Below, piece after piece: positions 35,291-47,528 of a DNA stretch of 64,000 nt. The DNA comes from Serripes groenlandicus (lineage: Eukaryota; Mollusca; Bivalvia; Cardiida; Cardiidae). A program made the translations under genes and the position numbers. The notes under the pieces are model-generated. The model was not told the DNA's origin and did not search any database. It saw only the letters and a program-made list of their open reading frames with translations. The first letter of the stretch is position 1, and every line of letters starts with the position of its first letter. The stretch is from the NCBI GenBank assembly GCA_031761405.1, contig JASEVX010000001.1, positions 113,468,416-113,532,415 of the forward strand, in the 5' to 3' direction.

Positions 35291-35564
35291 ACAATACCAT
35301 GCAACTAGTTAACCATCTCAAACTTACATCATCTCTTCAGCAAACATCGAGACAGAAAAAGGAACCATTTCTATGAATGGAACTATATTTCTTAATAAGA
35401 GTTGAAAACAGTGTTGCAAATGGAGAAGTTGCACATAATGAGTCTGCATTAGATGCGTTAAAGGGCGTCACTATGTTAGAAAGGGTTTAACATTATGTGG
35501 AATGTTGTTTAGTTCTGAGGTCTTAGTCCAAACGTTGCTGGCTCCGTCATGAGCGTTAATGCTT

Positions 35565-35716
35565 TCCCCACCTGCAGTCGCATTTTGACGCAATAGAAGC
35601 AGACAACTTTTGAAAACATTATGGCCAAAGGTGAAATTGCTCATGATGTTTTCAGGGTTTTGTCTCTATGTTTTCAAAGTCGTCTGCTGCAGGTGTGTTG
35701 TATGTGGGAAGGGGTT
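35565..35716. mobile_element. MITE-A copy
   Basis: TTTCCCCACCTGCAGTCGCA and TGTATGTGGGAAGGGG ends; inner GCAGACAACTTTTGAAAACA and CAAAGTCGTCTGCTGCAGG are inverted copies. Confidence 0.6.
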
Positions 35717-36347
35717 GATAATGTATTGGATTTCCTCACTCCATCGGCGCGAGTAGTTGCTACATGAATGTCTATTGGAACCAGATATCGACATTGAGAG
35801 GGATGAATTAACAGTCTTCGTATTGAAGAAGGAAATAACATATGTATTAATCGTTAAATAAAATGTCATCGAATTTTAATTTTTTCATCGTTAAATCTGG
35901 ATTTCCTGGTAATAAAATGAAACTGAAACACGCAAAACCTTATCAGAAATCTGACATATTTTCCGGGTATGTGTACCCAGTAAGAAAGTTCGTCTGCTTT
36001 GAACAAATATCCGAGGACAGAAATGTGATAGAAATTGATAATGCTAATTGATACGCATTAACAAATACTGAATCAGGTAAATGGAAAAATGGCTGTTTTC
36101 TCAAGTCGTCTGATGCACAAGCGTCAAAAGTTGTCTGTGTCGGGGAATATGTTTAGAGATAGAAACACAAGGTATATCTTTGTATGGCGTCGTTCATATG
36201 CTGTATTGTACATTAACGGATATCCTATTTCACTTAAATGGTGACGAATTATACGGATCTGTACATGTTTTAGTAATACAACCCCACTTTATGTCCTGTC
36301 TGTAAAGTAAAACTTTATGCATTTGATATTGACAACTTTAACGTTGA

Positions 36348-36440
36348 TCCCTGGGTTAACAAACCAGTACTAGGCTAGGAAATGTGGCCTGTTCGAGGGC
36401 ACTTCACCATGACTGGGGTTAGACCACCTTTCCAACTTTC
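36348..36440 (-). mobile_element. SINE fragment, minus strand
   Basis: GATCCCTGGGTTAACAAACC, AGTACTAGGCTAGG and GGGCACTTCACCATGACTGG form the reverse complement of the SINE body seen at 2180-2245. Confidence 0.65.
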
Positions 36441-37144
36441 ACTTATAGAGAGTATCCATAATTTTGATTTAGATGTGATCAAAACCGTCTGCTGCAGATG
36501 TGTTGCCTGCGGGAAAGGGTGTGTTTAGTCGCCTGATTTAACTACGTCATAAAACCTTTCACTCAGGGATAGGATAAGCTTAAATAATTCATCAACACTG
36601 ATCAATACTCTGAAATTGAACTACATGCCACTGTTTAACATGTATGCAATGAGTTTCACTTTGCTTAAATTGCTTGACTATTTTCAGATATTCCATGGAT
36701 GTGATTAAACAAAAATCAAACAAATAATCCTCTGCCTGATAAAGTTGTCGTGACACCATTGCATCGGTGTGTTCCCCGAACGCCTATTCGACTTAATCTT
36801 GGATTAAAAGGCTACTTTTTAAAATTGATAATATGAATATAGATATAAAATAAGACCAAAGATCTATAAAATAAGGAATTTTATGAAAATATAAAAAGAA
36901 ATGAAAAAATGTATTGTAAGTGGAAAAGGGTTATTACTATATTATTCCATTCAAATAATGTGGTTGAGTTCCACATTAAGTCCGTGTATAGAGGCAATCA
37001 ATGACATTCGTCAAACCGAACAAAAGTCTTTTCAAACGTAACTGTTTGTATTTCAATATGTGGTTACGCAAAGTGTGGATCACTAACTAGTTTACCCAAT
37101 TACCTTATTATTTACACCCACTATCATTCTTCAATCATCTGTCT

Positions 37145-37372
37145 TAACCCTTTCCCTCATATAGAATCTTCCTGACGCCTCTGCAGCAAACGGCTATTTG
37201 AAAACGTAGTGACAAAAGAAGAAATTGCACAAAACGTGCAATTTCTCCTTTTGCCACAATGTTTTCCACTTTTTGTCATAGGTTATCCATTCAATTATGG
37301 AGATTTTCTATTTTATGACAAAATACGTTCAAAGTCGTCTACTGCAGAATTGCCGTATGAGGGAAAGGGTTA
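37145..37372. mobile_element. MITE-A copy, full length
   Basis: TAACCCTTTCCCTCATATAG and TATGAGGGAAAGGGTTA are perfect or near-perfect inverted ends. The inner foldback GAAATTGCAC / GTGCAATTTC is also present. About 228 bp. Confidence 0.8.
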
Positions 37373-37659
37373 ATAAATCACGAAAAACCCAGAGGATACG
37401 TTTATGCCTTTTCCATCTATACAGACGCTTTTTGACGGCTCTACAACAGACGCATTTTGAACACATAAAACTCACCGCTCACTCCACAGGAAGGATCGAT
37501 TCATAATCGATAATGCTACCTATTTTCTAGTCGTGTATGCGCTTGAACAAGTTCAATTGATTTGTACCATAATTTAAAGAAAATCAATAGATCAGGATAA
37601 AACTAAAGTCTTAGGATGATCACATAGTGAGTAAGTTCTCCTGTTGTCGCAATGTTTTC

Positions 37660-37871
37660 AACTCTATTCAATAGTTATACATTTATTTAATGAATGTTCC
37701 CTATTTTTATATAGATGCTTTCAAAGTCTATAATTGTAGGTATAATCACTGAACAAAAGTTGAAGACGTTGTGGAAAAAGGAGAAATTGCTTGTTTTGAG
37801 CAATTTCTCCTTTTGTCACAACTTTTTCAAAAGTTGTGTGAAAATGCGTCTACAGGTGGGAAAGGGTTAAC
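37660..37871. mobile_element. MITE-A copy, partial
   Basis: The inner foldback GGAGAAATTGCTTG...GAGCAATTTCTCC is strong. The right end GTGGGAAAGGGTTAAC is kept and the left end is weak. Confidence 0.6.
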
Positions 37872-38023
37872 AATAAGGAGGAAATGTATATGTTATAGAT
37901 GTGATTAAATGATAACTCAATGGAAGTTATCGATACGTTCAGGAACTGTTTGATTATACTTCTTAGTGCAATATTGATTAAGTCGACGAATGGTAAGTTA
38001 GTATCGTATGGAAAACAGGAGCC

Positions 38024-38277
38024 ATATCGAGGGCTTGGCGTGAAACGGTTGTAACTAAAATCCTATTTTGAAAACCCTGGTTTAGGGGCAATTTCGAGCC
38101 CTTTGTAAACAATGCAAATTTAGGTGCCATTTCTCAGAACGAGCAATGGCACCTAAATTTCCATTGTTTACCAAGAAAAATGATTCAACGCGTTTAAAGA
38201 CTTTATGGCGAGGTGATTAACCTTGGTAAAAAAATACTAATTTTAGTTACAACCGTTTCACACCAAGCCCTCGATAT
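38024..38277. mobile_element. MITE-C, 254 bp with 38-bp terminal inverted repeats
   Basis: The left arm 38024-38061 and right arm 38240-38277 are inverted copies with one mismatch; they start ATATCGAGGGCTTGG and end CCAAGCCCTCGATAT. A second inner inverted pair, AAATTTAGGTGCCATT and AATGGCACCTAAATTT, lies at the centre. TA at both edges fits a TA target duplication, as in Tc1/mariner-type MITEs. Confidence 0.85.
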
Positions 38278-38321
38278 GAAGAATACGAGAGCATGTGCAT
38301 CGGAAGTGCGAGACGTCGTAT

Positions 38322-38466
38322 GAGCCGTTCAACGAGAAAACTAACAGAATGGACTCTGCGTAATGTATCGACCAGATAAGCATGCGCATTCCGGGCAGGC
38401 TACTCCGGGCCGACACTTTCCGTCTCAGGGGGATAGAGGTATAGAGAAATGATTCCTAAATTCCTA
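38322..38466. mobile_element. MITE-B copy, truncated
   Basis: Left end GAGCCGTTCAACGAG through GGTATAGAGAAATGATTCCT. The right half is missing. Confidence 0.65.
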
Positions 38467-39474
38467 AATCCTACATTTCCCCCCGTTCGTCATAACAGGC
38501 CATCAATACTATTTCGGAATATTAGTTTCGACAGTTCCGCTTCATTTTCCCTCAATATTTCTTTTTTAAGAATTACATTCGAAATTAATTATTTATTAAC
38601 AACTCGTTATTTAGATCCAGGCATTTAGGCCATATTTCAAATGTTAGCTATTATAAAGATGGCCTCCACGTGGCACGATCTGGACACCATTACTATAATT
38701 ATTTGTATTGTTATCAACGCCCACTGCATTTGTCTACATACATATATTTGTGTCTTTCTCTCTGTATGTATATATCTAGATTTAAAAAAAGAAAGAAAAC
38801 ATAAATAGAAAGCACCTGTAGAAATATTATATTGAAGACAGTTTTACCTACCTTTGATTATACCTGTTTTTCAAAATGTCTCCCAGCGAAGCAATAGCAA
38901 TGTAATACTCAACCGGGACGACCTGCTTGTTATACGTAATGCGCGTGCGCGAAATGCCGTGACAAGGAAGATTGCACCACACGTCTATTGCGCATAAACA
39001 AGTGTAGAGCTTTTCATTACTCAATTGAGTTAAACCGTTATTGAATTGAACTAGGAAGTTTACAATTACCATTTAGCAGACAGATAGTTCTATATTTTCT
39101 CCTTATAAACGCTACTGAACAAAACACGTACTAATTGCATGACATTGTGAAATCAATATCTCTCAAATGGTTATGCAGTTCATATTTTAAAATAGTTAAC
39201 CTTTTTAATCTATGCGTACGTTTGTTTGCTTAGCTTATTATTTACTACAACTAGGAAGACGAAACATAACTATATCGAGTCATTGTTGCTTTTATTCAAG
39301 CATTTACATATACATATATGTGTAATATAGGTTAATCTGTGTCTGATACATGTGCATTAGAAGAGGTTAAAAATCATTGTGGAAAAGGAGAACTCACTCG
39401 AAACGAGATATTCATCCTTACAGAGACTTATATTAACTGAAGATAATATGCTCATTTATAGTAATATTTCTTAA

Positions 39475-39560
39475 ATTTAGAGAGATATCTCTCTAACGTA
39501 GAGAAAAAACTCTTACAGCACGTTAACAAGACATCTCTCTAAATTAGAGAGATATCTCTT
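39475..39560. repeat. AGAGATATCTCT palindrome cluster, left of the 49-bp array
   Basis: TTAGAGAGATATCTCTCTAA occurs twice within 80 bp, separated by near-palindromic spacer. A matching cluster lies at 41690-41910. Confidence 0.8.
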
Positions 39561-39744
39561 TATGACTTGTATAGGGGTGTAATAACTGCTACCTTGTATT
39601 TGAAATGGGTCATGTTTTCTACCAAAGACAATACGCGATTCAAAATAGCCTAATCAAACTATGTCTTGGTCGACACATGTCAAAATTGATAAAAGTTAGC
39701 CTTTTTTTTCACAGAGCATGCATTTTCTTATTGTTTATTCTCTT

Positions 39745-41283
39745 TTAGAAATGTGATGGTCTGCCATGCCTGCTGTAGGCTACTGTTAAAAGGTTAGAAA
39801 TGTGATAGTCTGCCATGCCTGCTGTAGGCTACTGTTGAAAGGTTAGAAATGTGATAGTCTCCCATGCCTACTGTAGGCTACTGTTGAAAGGTTAGAAATG
39901 TTATGGTCCGCCATACCTGCAGTAGGCTACTGTTGAAAGGTTAATTTAAACATTATTTATTTTACATCGATTGCGAAGCAAGCTTTCAGCTTATATTAAT
40001 CACGCTCGATGTCTGCTTTCTGGAGAGTTAACCAGTACTCGCGCCGTTTGTGTGGAGAAATCCCAAAGTCAGGACCCGCTCATCACGGGACTCGAACCAG
40101 AGACCTTTGATACGAGAGGCCGACGCTCTACCACTGCACCACTGTCTTCCACTGTTGAAAGGTTAGAAATGTGATGGTCCGCCATGCCTGCTGTAGGCTA
40201 CTGTTGAAAGGTTAGACATGTGATGGTCCGCCATATCTGCTGTAGGCTTCTGTTGAAATGTTAGACATATGATGGTATGCCATACCTGCTGTAAGCTACT
40301 GTTGAAAGGTTAGAAATGTGATAGTCCGCCATACCTGCTGTAGGCTACTGTTGAAAGGTTAGACATGTGATAGTCTGCCATGCCTGCTGTAGGCTACTGT
40401 TGAAAGGTAAGACATGTGATGGTTTGTCATACTTGCTAAAGGCTATTGTTGAAAGGTTAGAACTGTGATGGTCCGCCATGCCTGCTGTAGGCTACTGTTG
40501 AAAGGTTAGAAATGTGATGGTATGTCATGCCTGCTGTAGGCTACTGTTGAAAGGTTAGACATGTGATGGTATGCCATGCCTGCTGTAGGCTACTGTTGAA
40601 AGGTTAGAAATGTGATAGTCCGCCATACCTGCTGTAGGCTACTGTTGAAAGGTTAGACATATGATGGTATGCCATGCCTGCTGTAGGCTACTGTTGAAAT
40701 GTTAGAAATGTGATGGTATGCCATACCTGCTGTAGGCTACTGTTGAAAGGTTAGACATATGCTGGTATGCCATGTCTGCTGTAGGCTACTGTTGAAAGGT
40801 TAGAAAAGTGATGGTATGCCATGCTTGCTGTAGGCTACTGTTGAAAGGTTAGACATGTGATGGTATGCCATGCCTGCTGTAGGATACTGTTGAAAGGTTA
40901 GACATATGATGGTATGCCATGCCTGCTGTAGGCTACTGTTGAAAGGTTAGACATGTGATGGTATGCCATGCCTGCTGTAGGCTACTGTTGAAAGGTTAGA
41001 AATGTGATGGTATGCCATGCCTGCTGTAGGCTACTGTTGAAAGGTTAGACATGTGATGGTATGCCATGCCTGCTGTAGGATACTGTTGAAAGGTTAGACA
41101 TATGATGGTATGCCATGCCTGCTGTAGGCTACTGTTGGAAGGTTAGAAATGTGATGGTATGCCATGCCTGCTGTAGGCTACTGTTGAAAGGTTAGAAATG
41201 TGATGGTATGCCATGCCTGCTGTAGGCTACTGTTGAAAGGTTAGAAATGTGATGGTATGCCATGCCTGCTGTAGGCTACTGTT
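39745..41283. repeat. 49-bp minisatellite, about 27 units, split by a SINE
   Basis: The unit is TTAGAAATGTGATGGTATGC, CATGCCTGCTGTAGGCTACT, GTTGAAAGG. Four units precede and about 23 follow an insertion at 39943-40153. The variants (GGTATG/AGTCCG, AAATG/ACATG, ATATG) are mixed along the array. Confidence 0.95.
39943..40153 (-). mobile_element. SINE inserted in the 49-bp minisatellite
   Basis: The minus strand has a tRNA-like head (GGTGCAGTGGTAGAGCGTCG, then GGTTCGAGTCCCGTGATGAG) and an AT-rich tail ending in ATAAATAATGTTTAAAT. The array sequence ACTGTTGAAAGGTTA flanks both sides, which fits a 15-bp target duplication, although the unit itself contains that word. It is a different family from the SINE at 2093-2330. 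Confidence 0.7.
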
Positions 41284-41689
41284 CACTATTTGAAAGGTAG
41301 TTGCAGTTAAGTCGTCATTAGTGATTTTTACTGTATTACATGTATAACTGTATAACTGTATTACATGACTTCTAGTTCTCAGATCATATATTTAAAATCA
41401 TGTGTCAAATAGATGGGGATTTTAACTTGCATTAGATTATCAATAATCTCCGCCAAATGATTGATGTTTTGTCAAACGTTTTATAAAATGATGGCAGGGC
41501 TGTGGTTCAAACCTGTATCGACAGTACGCATCGCTTGCAACCGAGCTATCAGATCTCGTCTTCCTTCAAATGAAAACAAAATAACTGCGTTCAATTGGTC
41601 GAAAGAAACATGTGTGTGTTTGACAACTGACTAAAGGGAGAACTCTTTTTGCATAAACCAACACATGTTTAGAGAGATTTCCATCTAAG

Positions 41690-41910
41690 ATAAATTACTA
41701 TTCTTTAATATGAAGATATCTCTCTTACGCAGAGAGATATTTTTGAATTAGAGATATATTTCTCTTAGCATGTTATAACTATAAGTTATAAAGATATCTC
41801 TCAAACATGAGAGAAGTAAGAGAGATATCTCTCTAAGTTAAAGAGATATCTCTGTAACTTAGCGAGACATTTTTCAGAGGAAGAGAGATATCTCTCCCCA
41901 TCTAGGTTAG
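41690..41910. repeat. AGAGATATCTCT palindrome cluster, right of the 49-bp array
   Basis: At least six AGAGATATCTCT-type words, most of them palindromes, separated by 10-40 bases. Confidence 0.8.
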
Positions 41911-42238
41911 AGATATGTCTTTAAATCGAATAAATAGTAAAACGGCTTGCCATAGACAACTCTTGAAACATAAGTTACATTGTTTTAAATCAATATGTCT
42001 CGAAGGGTCGTGCAGTATCGGATGTTTACAAGTTTATTATATTGCATGTATATTTTAAACACTATTACAGAGTAGATTATTTTAGAGTCTTTACCATTGT
42101 TTTTATCGATAAGAAATGAGGGATGCACTGCGAACACCAACTGTTATGCATTTGCGAATGATGTAAAATCCAATATGCCAGCAAATGCGCACAGTATGTA
42201 TAAGCTTTACCCTCTTTGCAAATTAGTTAGGGAAAATT

Positions 42239-42458
42239 TAACCCTTTCCCTCATATAGACGCTTTCTGACGCCTCTGTAGCAGACGGCTTTTTAAAAACA
42301 TAGTGGCAAAAGAAGAAATTGCTCAAAACGAGCAATTTCTCCTTTTGCCACAATGTTTTCCACTTTTAGTCATTGGTTATCCATTCAATTATAGAGATTT
42401 TCTATTTTTTGATAAAATATGATCAAAGTCGTCTGCCGGCGTGTGAGGGAAAGGGTTA
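42239..42458. mobile_element. MITE-A copy, full length
   Basis: TAACCCTTTCCCTCATATAG at the left and GTGTGAGGGAAAGGGTTA at the right. The central foldback GAAATTGCTC / GAGCAATTTC has a four-base loop, AAAA-like. Close match to 37145-37372. Confidence 0.85.
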
Positions 42459-42785
42459 AAGGAATGTCTGAAAAACAATCCATTTCAATCCTTAGCATGG
42501 ATTCGCATGCATAGCTTTATTGAAACATGTACTACTGAGACGGACGAAAAGGTGAGCTTTCTGGAACAACGCCCATCCTAAAATAAAAAGAAATAAGAAT
42601 TTGAGAATAGCTGCATTAGATGAGTTTCCAGAACATCTCCTGAAAAATATGGAAGCTCTCTAATTATGAGTAACTTTTCCTTTTGTCATACTGTTTTCAC
42701 AAGTCGTCTGTAGTCTGGAACCGGGCGTACTGTAGTAAATGTGTACGTCTAGCATGGACCAATAATGGCGACTCCATTGGTCACC

Positions 42786-42925
42786 TCCCCTCATACTAGG
42801 GGTATAGAGTAATGATACCTGAAACAGTAAATCCGCAGGTGGCGATAAGTATATGTCCGGATTAGCCTGCGCGGCATGCTTAGGCTGGTCCGGGTCGATA
42901 CTTTACACAATGTGGGACAGCTCAT
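42786..42925. mobile_element. MITE-B copy, right half only
   Basis: GGTATAGAGTAATGATACCT through GGTCGATACTTTACACA and GTGGGACAGCTCAT. The left end is missing. Confidence 0.6.
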
Positions 42926-43079
42926 ATATCGATTACGCAAGTATAGTGAATTCGTAAATATACATCTGAATCTCGTAAACTCAACAGTGCATCATTAAAT
43001 CTTGATGTTTGGAATCAATACATACAAAATAAATCCAACTTCATTCTGGGTTTGAAAGGTTAATCGGTTGGTCAACAAA

Positions 43080-43220
43080 AAGGTTGTCTCTATTCATTTT
43101 CTGTTTCCATGTAAATCGACAAGTTTCAGTCCTAAATTGTCACTCTTACTAAGCGTTTCTCATGTAGAACACCATAGATCATTGAAATGAGTTACCTCTA
43201 AGCTTTAAAATAATCCAAAA

Positions 43221-43263
<43 letters not shown>

Positions 43264-43620
43264 ATGCATTATGCAAGAAAGAACTCACCAGGCGAAAATG
43301 GTTACCGTGATTTTGCCCAAATTAGGCCCGGACAAATTTTCTACTTTCACTTTCAAAGAAGGTCAAAATACTAAATGCGATAAAATCAATAATTTCCAGT
43401 GCATCCTAAACACATTTACAATGATTTTAAACTCAATGTCATATATTCAATGTATTCTGGTGATGGTATTCACTCATTTCTATTCAAACAAAGTTTTTTT
43501 TAGGGACCTATAACCTTTTGATTGCTACATCATGTCCAACGGGCGTCGTCATTATTGGCGTATGCCTGACCCTTTAATGTTATGGTAGTGACATGTCACT
43601 CCAGACTAAAGTCGTTTGTA
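43080..43620. repeat. Dispersed repeat R, fragment with (GT)n
   Basis: TTTCCATGTAAATCGACAAG, CACTCTTACTAAGCG, a GTTACCG block and a terminal CATCATG...CCTTTAATGTTATGG block align in order with 44560-44960 and 52130-52500. Confidence 0.6.
43223..43262. repeat. (GT)20 microsatellite
   Basis: Twenty uninterrupted GT units inside a dispersed-repeat copy. Confidence 0.98.
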
Positions 43621-44329
43621 AAGACGTTTCTAGGGCTTCTCTACCAGGAAAATATTTTTTTTCTAACCCTAACATCTGCCTCGCTGTGTTGTTCAGGGCA
43701 ACTAATACGCCTTGAAGTTCTCGACTCTAGGCCAGACGAGGAGGGGAAAGCTGGTCTGTTTAATATCTCACCTAATTGACCAAACCCTTTGCTGTGCTTA
43801 CTCAAACAAGGACCTTTGATTTATGCAAAGTTCCATTGGTTGACCAGTTATTTTGCAAACCATGAATCTGCCACTTTTTGAACCATTTGGCAACACTTAA
43901 ACCCAATGCTTACATTAATTGCAAGCTTTAAACCGAACAAGCCAAAATGCGAAAGAGATCTTGTTTGCACAACCTCAGGGGTTTACATGTAGTTGCATTT
44001 ATTCGTAAAACAGACGGATATATATTTCAATTCAGCAAATTGTATGTATCGCCTGACGTGATAAATCAATTTTAAAGTCGTCTGCTTTAAAAATATGTAA
44101 AGTTTACAAAACCCGTCTGCTGCCAATGCGCAATCGTCTGTAGCAGGGACATTGACGGGACATAGACGGTGGTGATGCAGTTCCTATAGGTTGTTCAACT
44201 ACTCATTTGTTTCCTACGGGTCAACAGCATTATTATATTCATGATACAGCGATTTCTCCTTTTGCCGAACTGTTTTCAAAAGTCGTCTGCTACAGAGGCT
44301 TCGGAAGGCGTCTGCAGGTGGGAAAGGGA

Positions 44330-44960
44330 CCATTTAACTACCAGTATTGTCTTCATTAACAAACAAAGCGCAACATAACAACGACCAGCTGATTCTAAAG
44401 AGTACACACACGAAGGTTTCATATCGAAGCAACGTTTGTTAATTAGCGATGGAAAATGTAACAGTAATCTACTGTTCTGCATGTCTTATCAGAGAAAGTC
44501 GTAAGAGTATTCTCCCTTTGTCATTACTAAACCTTAAGGTCACAGCACCAAATAAATACCTTCGTTGTTTCCATGTAAATCAACAAGTGTTAACTCTCAA
44601 TTGTCGCACTTTCTAAGAGTTACACCCTATATCATTGAAACGAGTTACACCCTATATCATTGAAACGAGTTACATATTATCTTTAAAATAATCAAAAGAA
44701 AATGTGGTATTATGTTTTATGCAACAAAGAAATCCGCCTGCAAAGATGGTTACCGGCATTTTGGACGAAACTGGGTTTTCACCTACTCTACTTTCACTTT
44801 CAAACAAGGTCAAAATAATAATCAAAGTACTGAAAGTACTCAAGGTACAATTGCGATCGTTTATGACGATATGCAGAAGTGCATATAGAAATATATATTT
44901 TAAACAAATCCCTACCATGACAGACAAGAAATGATGCATCAGGCCAGAATGAAATGTTTC
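44330..44960. repeat. Dispersed repeat R, fragment
   Basis: GAGAAAGTCGTAAGAGTATT, CCATGTAAATCAACAAG, GATGGTTACCG and CGAAACTGGGTTTTCACCTA match 52060-52380 in order. MITE-A end sequence (AAAGTCGTCTGCTACAG) adjoins at about 44278. Confidence 0.7.
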
Positions 44961-45390
44961 CAGGACCATTATTTCTTGTTGGTCTAGTGAAAATCAATTG
45001 ACCCCTACTTCGAAAATATCATTCGGTTCACATGATACTTCTTTAATGATCATATTACCCAATAACTCTATGGAAATCCCACCATGATCATTCAGTACTG
45101 TACAGTGTCTTCATATTTATTGACTGTACTTGATCAACTGATGCATTCAGAGTATGCAACCTATTAATGCAATACATTAATGTTTACAATGATAACAGTA
45201 AACTTAGAAGTGTAATCTACCAAAACAGTTGTGTTTTACAGTTCAGGAATTTTACTCATTTCCTGCTGCCGCAGCAACAAACGTTGTGTTTAGAATATAT
45301 ATCTTTACACAAATTTGAAAAAGGACCACCAATTCCTGTAAAGATTTGTTGAAATTTTCTCAGTGAATCAGAATGATGTGTTATTTGAAG

Positions 45391-45545
45391 CTAAACGTTT
45401 AATTTACCCCATTTCTGAATACGCCTGGTAACTATGTTTTTCAACAAATCAACATGGCTTAAATCAAGCTAAACGTTTTATTTACCCGTTTTCTGATGCC
45501 GTCTGGTAACAATGTTTTTCAACCAATCAGTATGGCTTAATTAAT
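45391..45545. repeat. About 80-bp tandem duplication
   Basis: AAGCTAAACGTTTNATTTACC-type sequence through CAATCAGTATGGCTTAA occurs twice in a row with about ten differences. Confidence 0.8.
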
Positions 45546-46984
45546 TATGAAGAGGGTCACTGAAGGAACAAATCAGACAAGCACTTTTATAAGAATGGTT
45601 TTTGTGGCGATTGGTTTGACAATCGCCACAATGCTAACAGAAACAACAACAACGAACAATATTTACATAGTCGGTTTTGAAAAATCGGTTGATATTTATT
45701 TTCCTTACTGCAAACTAATTTACTCACATCCGTTATAGTTCCATCATACGCGATTAATAATAATTATGTCAGTGCTACTTTGGTACCGGATTGTTACTAA
45801 TATTCGAGTTTTATCGAGACATTATCTACATAGAGTTAAAATATGTAAATATTATCTTCGTCATGATTTGGCAGATAATAAATATCATTGCGCGTTCTGC
45901 CTTGCAAATAACGGCAGATAACTCGGATGATACTCAAATCTGGAAATTCCAAAAGGTTCTATAAATAGCTCGCGTAACTGGTGTTCTTAAATCTCAATAT
46001 TATAAACGCTTCATTTTGTAGTTGTTTAAATATATGAAAGTGTCTGGTTTACAAAGGTTTAAAGGACACACGATGTCAGTGTGTACACACGTTATATATA
46101 CACGTCTGCACGTTCTAGAGTCAATTAGCAATCAATGCTGAAAGTGTAGCCTTATTTAGTTTGGAGATCGAGCATTATAATATATGCCTATATTTTTATA
46201 AATTGAACAGTTTGGCAAATAGTGAAATTGTGCTTTTTGTGCATGTTTTGTGTTTGTTATTGCACTCAAATTTTTCGAAGCAGTTTAACAACCTCAGAGA
46301 CATATAAATATACTGTGTCTATATGTCTCTGACAACCCTCAATCATGCAATGTGAAGGGACTTAATTCAACAGACCTGTTTAATATCGGACATCATTGAA
46401 ACAAACTAATGGATACTGTTTTCTCTCCTTTCTTGATAATTTTGTCATTTCTAAAGTGTACACAATATTTTATCTTAATATGGCCTAGCGACCTGGTGAT
46501 GAACATGTGATTACCCGAACAATTTAGATTACAAATAGCCATTATAATGAGCTAAAACGGTAGCTAGTCTATCGAGTACCAACTTGATTTTTCATAAATT
46601 TGGAATGGCCTAATTTTGAACACATCATGACCAGTTTCAGAACGTAACTAAACAATCACCAAGACAACATTCTGGCAAACTAACATTATTCTACTGTCAA
46701 AAGATGCAGGGTTGATACATTCTCAAATTGACCCGCACCAGAGTGCACTATTATTGAAAAGCGCAAGCCCTACACCAATATACTGCTTGTTACTTTGTAG
46801 GAATTTCCATACGATCGCCACTACAGTGCCATTGGCGCTTTGATTTAAAATGTTGTCATTTTGCCCTTTCTGATGTCTCTTCGCTGCCTTTTTTCAACCA
46901 ATTAATATGGCTGCAACGATTTTCGAAGAGAGTCGATGAAGGAACATTTATACTTAATAACCTTGGGTCCGGACAAGCTTTTTC
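45546..46984. other. No gene recognised
   Basis: AT-rich. A short hairpin lies at about 46293-46331 (CAGAGACATATA / TATATGTCTCTG). A GAAGAGAGTCGATGAAGGAA block near 46924 is a remnant of the element family at 62683-63356. Confidence 0.45.
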
Positions 46985-47528
46985 GGCGATAGCTGTTTAA
47001 CCTCAGTTTTGACCTATATGTTAAACAAATGATCTAGATTGTAGACCAGTCAAATGTTGTATTTAATGAATAATGTCGAAGAAATAAAGGAAATGAAACG
47101 TTTTCATTGGTTCATAGTTAAGTTGGCGATCCTACGAGAGGCACTAATAAGATGAAGTTTTAAAATGAAATGTTCTGCATACTAACTTTTAAATGGTTTC
47201 CTTAAGAAATAAATTTCAGTGGAAAAAAAATCAGTGAATACGTATGATTTATAATATTTAAGAGCAAAATATTAATTATTTTTGAAACATGATAAGTTTT
47301 CAGTTATTTATCGTCAATTGAAACTTATACACCTCTTGGGAGCCTTGCGTAATCTCCAGTCATGTGGCATATTTTCGGCCTTGATAATCTATTTATAGAA
47401 ACTGAAGCTGGATGGAAATGGCCGATTAGCCTTTGGTAAAAACATAGATTATTGCACAAATTTTATAATTCGTGGAAAATTACTGATTGTTTTGATTATT
47501 ATCGCCGTTTATCTTTTTTAAAGATATT
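46985..47528. repeat. Dispersed repeat, copy 2 of the 540-bp pair
   Basis: Aligns end to end with 12335-12868, same strand. It differs by scattered point changes and a few small insertions. Confidence 0.9.

Noticed and set aside
35124..35321. 65-codon Cys/Val-rich minus frame
   Set aside because: A direct read-through of the 15-bp tandem repeat.
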